From the NCBI GenBank assembly GCA_001779575.1, contig MFKM01000005.1, positions 1 to 13,615 on the forward strand: a DNA stretch of 13,615 nt, written 5' to 3'. The translations under genes were made by a program, and so were the position numbers. Of this stretch, positions 1-5,852 are shown piece by piece. Below the pieces are notes generated by a model that searched no databases, had not been told where the DNA came from, and was given only the letters and a program-made list of their open reading frames with translations. Each line of letters begins with the position of its first letter. Position 1 is the stretch's first letter. The stretch comes from Candidatus Jorgensenbacteria bacterium RIFCSPLOWO2_12_FULL_42_11. Lineage in GTDB: Bacteria > Patescibacteriota > Minisyncoccia > UBA6257 > MFKM01.

Positions 1-729
1 ATTAAATCTTTTTACGGGTCCAATTATATTTTCAAGAGATTTTTTAACCGACATTGACCGCCATTTCCTTTGCCTGATGGTAGCGCTGCTGCAAAATCCG
101 CATTGGAAAGGACATCCCCGGCTGGTTTGTCCGATATCCAAACTGCGGGTAGAACTCTTAATGTAAAAATCTTTATGGATATATTTCTCCACGTCTATCA
201 ACTCCCAAGGCACCGGCAGAAGCGTTTCTACGTCAATCAAAGGACGCGAGGGGTTGATTACTATTTTCCCATTATCTTTAAAGGCGATTCCCTTCACTTC
301 GTTCAGCGGCCTTTTTTCAGCCAAAGCGTCAACTAATTCTTTGAAGGTTTCGTCTCCCTCTCCGATACAAACCATATCGGCATATTCGCTTCGCAAAGTT
401 TGTTCGGGAATAGTGGAAGGGTGAGGCCCTCCCCAAACTATGGGAATTTTCCCGTTGGCAAAACTCCTGACTATTTTCGCGGCTTCAATGCCAAAATAAA
501 TCTGGGTTCCGGTCATTGAAGAAATTCCGACGCAAATCGGATTTTTTCCCAAATAATCAATAAGATGGGCTTTCCAATCGGCGTCCGTCCTTTGGTCTAT
601 GATTTTTACTTTAGATCCTTCTTTGTGAAGAGGAGCGGCAATGGTCAAAAGAGAATGCGGCGGGCTAACCGTGGCTCCGATGTCTATGCCGGTTTTAGGA
701 TAAATCAGAATTACATCTATTTCATTCAT
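1..729 (-). CDS. B12-binding domain radical SAM protein (3' end outside window)
   Basis: I translated this minus-strand frame by hand from the ATG at 729-727; it stays open to base 1, giving 243 N-terminal residues. Residues 1 to about 140 resemble the cobalamin-binding Rossmann domain of class B radical SAM enzymes: an initial strand reading VILIYP, then VGISSMTG, IVWGGPHPS and an IGEGDETF motif. This class normally lacks the DxHxxG cobalamin-ligand histidine, and I see none. The radical SAM core starts near residue 198 with TSRGCPFQCGFC; Cys206, Cys210 and Cys213 form the CxxxCxxC that ligates the [4Fe-4S] cluster. About half of a typical protein is missing. It is the last visible gene of the block 1 operon, 28 bases after the upstream stop. 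Members methylate or rearrange unactivated carbons; here the substrate could be the operon's deoxysugar or a lipid, which is inference. No Shine-Dalgarno is visible. Confidence 0.88.
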   Translation of the reverse strand, partial: MNEIDVILIYPKTGIDIGATVSPPHSLLTIAAPLHKEGSKVKIIDQRTDADWKAHLIDYLGKNPICVGISSMTGTQIYFGIEAAKIVRSFANGKIPIVWGGPHPSTIPEQTLRSEYADMVCIGEGDETFKELVDALAEKRPLNEVKGIAFKDNGKIVINPSRPLIDVETLLPVPWELIDVEKYIHKDFYIKSSTRSLDIGQTSRGCPFQCGFCSSATIRQRKWRSMSVKKSLENIIGPVKRFN

Positions 730-757
730 AGAAACTTTTATGTTTGATAAATAATTA

Positions 758-1744
758 TCAAGATTGCCGCCTTTTTACTTCGCTTCGGCAATGCTCCAAA
801 AGAAATTCCACGCTTTCTTCAAAAGAATATTTCGGTTTCCAGCCGGTTTCGTTTTGGAACTTGCTGATATCGGGTATCTGCAAAGTAACGTCGGTCGGCC
901 GCAAAAGATTCGGGTCAATACTGGAAGGAATTTCGCATTTGGCTTTATTTTTTAAAACATTCAAAAAATCACCGACTGTTATCACCGTAGCGCCTCCAAT
1001 ATTATACGCTTCTCCGAAACGACATTTAAGCAAAGCCTCCCAGTACGACTCCATGGCGTCGCGAACATCAATAAGAGTTCTCGTTGAATCTAAATTGCCG
1101 TGACGCAATTCCTTTTGCAAACCGGCTTCAATTTTAGCCACCTGCGTCGCGAAAGAAGTCGCGAATAGATCGGAACGCCGGGGATTCAAATAGGCGAACA
1201 TTCTCGTTCTGATTATTTTCATTCCGTAGCTTTTAAAATAAGTATAGGCCAAAGAATCCTGCGCTAATTTGGAAACCGCGTAAGGATTAGAAGGATTGAG
1301 GGGACAATCCTCTTTAATGGGAACATTTTTGGGGTCTACCTGGCCGTAAACTTCGGAAGTGCTGCAAAGCTGAATAACCGGGTCAATTTCGGCTATTCTA
1401 ACCGCTTCAAAAAGATTAGCGGTTCCCAGGATATTATTGCTTAAAACCGCTATTGGATTGATGAAAGAAGCCCGGACATTGGCGTGAGAAGCCAGATGAA
1501 AGATGCCGTCGGGTTTGACTTCTTTCAAAACCCTGATGACGGAGCTCAAGTCGTTCAAATCGCATTCATGAACTTTCACCTTATCGGCGATATTTTCCAG
1601 ATTATTTTTTTCCGAACCGCTGTGCCAGCGGGCTATGCCGTGAACTTCCGTTTCGGGACGATTATTCACGATATATTCAGCCAAATAACTTCCGCCGGAG
1701 CCGCTTATTCCGGTGATGAGAACTTTTTTGAATTGTCTTTCCAT
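758..1744 (-). CDS. GDP-mannose 4,6-dehydratase-like SDR (Gmd/Rmd family)
   Basis: An extended short-chain dehydrogenase of 328 residues. The nucleotide-binding GxxGxxG is Gly12/Gly15/Gly18 (TGISGSGGSYLAE), and Arg39 in HGIAR fits the NADP phosphate contact seen in Gmd. The catalytic set is Thr129 with Glu131 in CSTSEVYG, plus Tyr155 and Lys159 in PYAVSK. The Glu after Ser is typical of 4,6-dehydratases rather than simple epimerases. NPRR (187-190) and HGNLD (215-219) also match the Gmd GDP-mannose-binding region. Expected reaction: GDP-D-mannose to GDP-4-keto-6-deoxy-D-mannose in the cytoplasm. It is shorter than E. coli Gmd (about 370 residues) and close to Rmd (GDP-6-deoxymannose reductase) in length, so a reductase role is the main alternative. 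It starts 3 bases after the fusion gene's stop, so the two are co-transcribed. It would supply the substrate for the 3-dehydratase encoded just upstream. Confidence 0.85.
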   Translation of the reverse strand: MERQFKKVLITGISGSGGSYLAEYIVNNRPETEVHGIARWHSGSEKNNLENIADKVKVHECDLNDLSSVIRVLKEVKPDGIFHLASHANVRASFINPIAVLSNNILGTANLFEAVRIAEIDPVIQLCSTSEVYGQVDPKNVPIKEDCPLNPSNPYAVSKLAQDSLAYTYFKSYGMKIIRTRMFAYLNPRRSDLFATSFATQVAKIEAGLQKELRHGNLDSTRTLIDVRDAMESYWEALLKCRFGEAYNIGGATVITVGDFLNVLKNKAKCEIPSSIDPNLLRPTDVTLQIPDISKFQNETGWKPKYSFEESVEFLLEHCRSEVKRRQS

Positions 1745-1747
1745 TAA

Positions 1748-3991
1748 TTAAATATTCGCAAACTGGTTTTTCTTAATAACTTGGTATCCTTTTATCAATT
1801 CGGCAATGCCTTCCCGCAGGGAAACTTGGGTTTTAAAACCGGTTTTCTCAATTTTTGCGTTGCTAACGATATAATTTCTTTTATCGGGGTCTTCGCCGAT
1901 GTTGGACTCCATAAAAACAAAATCAGGGAGCTGTTTTTGGATTTCCTGACAAAGTTCCAGTTTGCTTAAATTAGCGTCGCTTAAACCGACATTATAGGCC
2001 TCGTTTTTCATAACTTCAAAATTATTCATGCAATGAATAAAAGCGCGGACGACGTCGCGGATGTGAATGTAATTTCTTTTAAAATGCGGTTCAAAAAGAA
2101 CAACGAAACGATCGTTGAGAGCGCGATAAACAAAATCATTCACTAAAAGGTCAAGGCGCATTCGAGGACTGATGCCGAAAACCGTCGCTAATCTCAAGGT
2201 AATTCCGTTGCCGCTTTCCAAAATAGCTTTTTCCGCCTCTACTTTTAATTGACCATACAAAGAAATCGGCTCAAGCGGCGTATTTTCATCGCAAAAAGAA
2301 GCGCCTTCCTGCTGTCGGCCATAGCCGCTATTGGTATTGGGAAAAATTATTTTTTGATGAGGTTCGCGAAGCCGCAAAATCGTTTTGATGGCTTCAAGGT
2401 TGACAGCCCGGGCCGCTATCGGGTCTTTGTCGCAAAGCGGCGCGCCAACCAGACACGCCAGGGGAATAATAAAATCTTTTTCTTTAATATGCTGGGCAAT
2501 TAATTTTTCGTTTCGGCCATCGCCCCGCGCGATTTTTAAATTATTATAATGACAGCTATCCAAAAGCGACAATTGATTATACATAAAATTATCAATAACC
2601 GTCACTTCGTGTCCCTGTTTTAAAAGCTCCGAAGTTAAAACTGAACCGATATAGCCGGCGCCGCCGGTGATTAAAATTTTGACCGGTTTATTTTCCATAT
2701 TATTTTCGTTTTTGTTTTCATTTTTTAAATTATCAAACAAGGTATTAACGGAAGCGAATCTGGCAATCGGAGCCAAAGAAGGATTGGATAAGGGGAAATG
2801 GGCTCTTTCTTTAATGCTGTGAAGCAAGGTGTTTAATACTATGCTGGAAACAAATTCAATGTCTTTCGGGGTCAAAGAAGGATTATTGGGAAGAAAAAAA
2901 CCCGTATGATGAATTTTATCCGCCATCGGGAACGACGCCTTGCCGTAACGATTATACCAAAAAGGATGCAAGCCAAGATTGCCGGCCGAGAACATCCGCG
3001 TTTCAATCCCATTTTCTTCCAGGGCCATAACGATTTTTTTTCTTTCTTCGCCGTCTCTGGCCAAGGCACCGAAATGAATACTGCAAACAACCGAATCGGC
3101 CGGCGCTTTTTGGGTATAAAGATAACCGCCTAAAATCTTTTCGTAAATGCCATGATTTTCTCTCCGTCTGTTAATCAGCCAATCCATTTTATCAATTTGG
3201 CGTATTCCCAGAAAAGCGTTCAAATCAGTGGAGCGGAGATTAAACCCCGGCTCGTAGAAAACAAACGGCGCGTGAAAATCGTCAATGCCGTATTTTTTTA
3301 TCAGCTGGCCGCGCGTTTCTTTGTCAAGGTCTTTGCTCCAACCGTGGCTTCTCGCCATCAGCAAAGCGTCGTTAAAAATTTTATTATCGGTTGAAACCAG
3401 CCCGCCTTCAATGGTTGATATCTGATGCCCGAAATACAACGAAGCGCTGGACATATCGCCGAAAGACCCGACTTTTTTTCCGTGGTAAGAAGCCCCCATG
3501 GCGGCGCAGGCGTCTTCAAGCAAGACAAATCCGTATTTTTCTTTCAAGGCCATCAGTTCGTCCATTTTGTGAGGCACTCCCAAAACCTGCACCATGATAA
3601 CGGCGCCGGGATTATGTTCCTGGAGCAACTTTTCAAGATGGTTTAAATCCAAACCGAAAGTATCTTTATCGGCCTCGCACATTATCGGCTCAAATCCGAA
3701 TTGAATCGCCGGAGCGATAGTAGTTACCCAGCCCACGCTTGGCACGATAATTTTCTTGTTTTTAAGAACCCCCGACAGCAAAAGCGCGTAATACATCAGC
3801 AAATTAGCCGAAGAGCCGGAATTGCAAAAAACCGAATATTTTTTACCCACCCAATCGCTCCATTTTTTCTCAAAAGCCAATGTCAAATCGGCCTTGGTCA
3901 GCCGAGGATAGGTTTTCAGCCATTCAATCAGCTGGTCAATGTCGTTTTTATCAATAGTGTCTTCAGCGAGATGATATCTGATCGCGTTCAT
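1748..3991 (-). CDS. Fusion: ColD/RfbH-type PLP sugar 3-dehydratase + NAD-dependent epimerase/reductase
   Basis: One uninterrupted 747-residue frame. Residues 1 to about 392 form a DegT/DnrJ/EryC1 fold: NSGSSAN phosphate-binding loop (57-63), Asp160 in LLEDAC for the pyridine nitrogen, and GFNLRSTDLNAFLG (249-262). Where aminotransferases carry the PLP-binding Lys (six residues before the EGG motif), this protein has His189 (FGHQISTIEGG). That substitution defines the dehydratases ColD and RfbH/E1. The Fe-S cysteines of E1 are absent, which favours ColD: removal of the C3 hydroxyl from GDP-4-keto-6-deoxymannose. After an Asn/Glu/Lys-rich linker (about 420-435), residues 436-747 form an extended SDR with GGAGYIG (443-449), Asp467 at the end of beta2 (favouring NAD), Ser555, Tyr579 and Lys583 (YGQLK). 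The SDR probably epimerises or reduces the keto-sugar. An internal ATG at 2698-2696 (Met432) could be a relic or active second start. It lies 6 bases after the transketolase C gene. Confidence 0.9.
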   Translation of the reverse strand: MNAIRYHLAEDTIDKNDIDQLIEWLKTYPRLTKADLTLAFEKKWSDWVGKKYSVFCNSGSSANLLMYYALLLSGVLKNKKIIVPSVGWVTTIAPAIQFGFEPIMCEADKDTFGLDLNHLEKLLQEHNPGAVIMVQVLGVPHKMDELMALKEKYGFVLLEDACAAMGASYHGKKVGSFGDMSSASLYFGHQISTIEGGLVSTDNKIFNDALLMARSHGWSKDLDKETRGQLIKKYGIDDFHAPFVFYEPGFNLRSTDLNAFLGIRQIDKMDWLINRRRENHGIYEKILGGYLYTQKAPADSVVCSIHFGALARDGEERKKIVMALEENGIETRMFSAGNLGLHPFWYNRYGKASFPMADKIHHTGFFLPNNPSLTPKDIEFVSSIVLNTLLHSIKERAHFPLSNPSLAPIARFASVNTLFDNLKNENKNENNMENKPVKILITGGAGYIGSVLTSELLKQGHEVTVIDNFMYNQLSLLDSCHYNNLKIARGDGRNEKLIAQHIKEKDFIIPLACLVGAPLCDKDPIAARAVNLEAIKTILRLREPHQKIIFPNTNSGYGRQQEGASFCDENTPLEPISLYGQLKVEAEKAILESGNGITLRLATVFGISPRMRLDLLVNDFVYRALNDRFVVLFEPHFKRNYIHIRDVVRAFIHCMNNFEVMKNEAYNVGLSDANLSKLELCQEIQKQLPDFVFMESNIGEDPDKRNYIVSNAKIEKTGFKTQVSLREGIAELIKGYQVIKKNQFANI

Positions 3992-3997
3992 AATAAA

Positions 3998-4948
3998 TTA
4001 AAAACTGAATTCCTTAATTGTTTTAATAATACTTTCATCGTCTAAATTATTCAACATATGCAGATAATTCCTGCTTCCCAGCTCAAAAACATGCTTATCA
4101 TTTACTCCCATTCTTTTTAATTTAATGCCAGACTGGTTATCGCTAAGTATTTTGGAGATTAAGCAGTCCAACCCTCCATTATTTACAAAGGCTTCTTCAA
4201 GAGTAATAACATTGGCGTATTTTTTTAAGGTTTCAAAGAGCCGTTTTTCATCAAGCGGCTTTAACATAAAAACATCAATTAAGCCCACCCCCGGTGTTTC
4301 TTTGGCCGCTTTTAAAGCCCGATGAGTCAGATAGCCGGTAGAAACCAGGCATGTCCTGTCTCCATTCACCAGCTCATAAAATCCCTTTTCAAAATCCAGA
4401 TCGCCGACTTTATCGTAAATCAAAGAAACCGGTTTACCGTCAAGCCGGAAATATTTCGGCGTTTTTTTATCAAAAGAATAATCAAAGAAATTTTCCGCCA
4501 ATTTCCAGTCGCTCGGCGAGAATACCGTCATATTGGGCAAAAGCCGCATAAGGCTGATGTCCTCCAGGCAATGATGGGTCGGGCCTGCCACGTCATAACT
4601 TAACCCGCCGCCCACTCCTATCAGATTTACGTTGACGGGTTTTACCTGGGCGGAAATAGACAAGCTTAATCTTATCTGCTCATAAGCCCTCATTGTCAAA
4701 AACGGCGCTATGGCGTAGGCGTAAACAATACAATCTTCCAAGGCCAAGCCGGTCGCGATATTGACCAAATTTTGTTCAGCGATTCCGACATTAATAAACC
4801 TGTCCCCAAAATCTTTTCTTAATTTATCAAGAGCGGGAGCGCCGAAATCGGCCGACAGGAAAAAGACACGCTCGTCTAAAGCCATCTTTTTATAAATCGC
4901 TTCTATCAAAACATCTCTCATTGTTTTTATGGTCGGGTCGGAGTTCAT
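3998..4948 (-). CDS. Transketolase, C-terminal subunit (pyrimidine-binding and transketolase-C domains)
   Basis: A 316-residue second half of a split transketolase. FINVGIAEQN (51-60) carries Glu58, the conserved Glu that activates the aminopyrimidine of ThDP. SADFG (32-36) opens the pyrimidine-binding domain, and GPTHHCLED (122-130) supplies the His pair of the active-site loop. Residues from about 190 form the transketolase C-terminal domain. The start overlaps the stop of the N-subunit gene by 4 bases (ATGA at 4948-4945), so translation is very likely coupled and the subunits made in step. ThDP enzymes of this type move a two-carbon ketol unit from a ketose to a carbonyl acceptor. Its place in a nucleotide-sugar operon, rather than with pentose-phosphate genes, suggests the acceptor is a keto-sugar nucleotide (inference). 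A housekeeping split transketolase, as in archaea, is the alternative. Confidence 0.93.
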   Translation of the reverse strand: MNSDPTIKTMRDVLIEAIYKKMALDERVFFLSADFGAPALDKLRKDFGDRFINVGIAEQNLVNIATGLALEDCIVYAYAIAPFLTMRAYEQIRLSLSISAQVKPVNVNLIGVGGGLSYDVAGPTHHCLEDISLMRLLPNMTVFSPSDWKLAENFFDYSFDKKTPKYFRLDGKPVSLIYDKVGDLDFEKGFYELVNGDRTCLVSTGYLTHRALKAAKETPGVGLIDVFMLKPLDEKRLFETLKKYANVITLEEAFVNNGGLDCLISKILSDNQSGIKLKRMGVNDKHVFELGSRNYLHMLNNLDDESIIKTIKEFSF

Positions 4949-5757
4949 CGCAGGTTTTTAATTGCTTCAATAATTTCGTCTTTCTTCAATGATTTAATGT
5001 GGCACAAAACGTCATTTTCCAATTGGCAAACCCCTTTTCCTTTGACGGTATCGGCTATCAAAACATTGGGCTGACCGTTTCCTCCTTCTTTTATTTTTTT
5101 CAATGACTCGTAAACTTCGGCTATGTTGTGGCCGTCAATTCTTTTAACTTGCCATTTAAAAACCGAAAATTTGTCTTCCAACGGTTCCAAATCAATGATG
5201 TTTTGGCAATAATCAAGCATTGAAATTTTATTGTTATCAATAATCAGCGAGAGATTGTCCAGCTTGCGCTGCCCGGCGAACATAATCGCTTCCCAAACCG
5301 CTCCTTCGCACAATTCTCCGTCTCCCATTAAAACAAAAATTTTGGAATCCGATTTCTTTTTCTTCAAAGCCAGGGCCATGCCGCAGGCCACGCCCAAACC
5401 ATGGCCCAAAGCGCCATTGGTAGTTTCAAAACCCGGAATGCGGCTATCCGGAATGTCGCCCAAAAGAGCTTCCGGCTGGGAAATTCGGGTCAGCTCATTT
5501 TTGTCAAAAAAACCGAGGTCGGCCAATATCGGATATAAAGAAATAGCGCCGTGCCCTTTGCTGATTATAAACCGATCTCGGCCTTCCCAGTTGACATTCT
5601 TGGGATCAAATTTCAAAATTCCGCCATAGTATAAAACCACGAATATCTCAACATCGGACAAGGAAGATGCCAGCCGGGTGCCGGGAGCGATGCCGTGGAT
5701 ATTCAGGGTTTCTTTCCTGACCCACAAGGCCTTTTCTTTTAAAAAAAGATTATCCAT
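4945..5757 (-). CDS. Transketolase, N-terminal (ThDP diphosphate-binding) subunit
   Basis: A 270-residue first half of a split transketolase and the first gene of the block 1 operon. The ThDP/metal motif is complete: Gly145-Asp146-Gly147-Glu148 opens it (GDGELCEG), and Asn175-Asn176 close it (IIDNN). Other landmarks are RDRFIISKGHG (60-70), with His69, and PGFETTNGALGHGL (108-121), with His119. The segment usually written GHxGGSLS in two-subunit transketolases reads TRLASSLS here, so Arg28 stands where the conserved substrate-contacting His is normally found. This suggests a specialised subfamily with a different donor or acceptor. The start codon lies about 9 bases from the predicted transcription start of the promoter at 5773-5801, so the mRNA is almost leaderless, and there is no Shine-Dalgarno. 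It pairs with the C subunit encoded directly downstream. Confidence 0.93.
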   Translation of the reverse strand: MDNLFLKEKALWVRKETLNIHGIAPGTRLASSLSDVEIFVVLYYGGILKFDPKNVNWEGRDRFIISKGHGAISLYPILADLGFFDKNELTRISQPEALLGDIPDSRIPGFETTNGALGHGLGVACGMALALKKKKSDSKIFVLMGDGELCEGAVWEAIMFAGQRKLDNLSLIIDNNKISMLDYCQNIIDLEPLEDKFSVFKWQVKRIDGHNIAEVYESLKKIKEGGNGQPNVLIADTVKGKGVCQLENDVLCHIKSLKKDEIIEAIKNLR

Positions 5758-5762
5758 TTCTA

Positions 5763-5777
5763 ATGATTTTTAATCAT
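5763..5777. repeat. Short inverted repeat over the block 1 -10 box and start site
   Basis: ATGATT and AATCAT form a perfect 6-base inverted repeat with a 3-base T spacer. It covers the -10 box (5773-5778) and the predicted transcription start of the leftward promoter. A repressor site here is possible from position alone. AT-rich DNA yields such short repeats by chance, so confidence is low. Confidence 0.3.
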
Positions 5778-5801
5778 AAACAAACCCCTTAAATCTGTCA
5801 A
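5773..5801 (-). promoter_or_regulatory. Sigma70-like promoter for the block 1 operon
   Basis: Read on the minus strand, a perfect TTGACA -35 box (5801-5796) is followed by exactly 17 bases and then TATGAT (5778-5773), a 5/6 match to TATAAT. Transcription would start near 5766, only about 9 bases before the ATG at 5757, which fits the missing Shine-Dalgarno. It would drive the split transketolase, dehydratase fusion, Gmd-like and radical SAM genes as one message. Confidence 0.75.
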
Positions 5802-5814
5802 CGCCGTGTCTTGA

Positions 5815-5843
5815 TTGAAAAAAATGCGGAAAAAGTTTAAAAT
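5815..5843 (+). promoter_or_regulatory. Divergent sigma70-like promoter for the GT-C gene
   Basis: TTGAAA (5815-5820, 5/6 match to TTGACA), a 17-base spacer and TAAAAT (5838-5843, 5/6 match to TATAAT). The predicted start is around 5850-5851, just before the ATG at 5853, so the transcript would be leaderless or nearly so. It lies back to back with the block 1 promoter in the 95-base gap, so both units could respond to the same regulator. Confidence 0.5.
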
Positions 5844-5852
5844 TATTTAAGC

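Noticed and set aside
70..336. Open frames on the opposite strand of the radical SAM gene (and many similar ones under every long gene)
   Set aside because: They show no recognisable domain and lie antisense to genes with clear family motifs; they are shadows of the real frames.
758..1744. Calling the SDR a UDP-glucose 4-epimerase or dTDP-glucose 4,6-dehydratase
   Set aside because: GSYLAE, the NPRR and HGNLD segments, and Thr-x-Glu before the YxxxK fit the Gmd group better than GalE or RmlB.
5824..5850. Eight-codon reading frame (MRKKFKII) just upstream of the GT-C gene, possible leader peptide
   Set aside because: It lies inside the predicted promoter and upstream of the likely transcription start near 5850, so it would not be transcribed from that promoter; it has no ribosome-binding site and is in a different frame.
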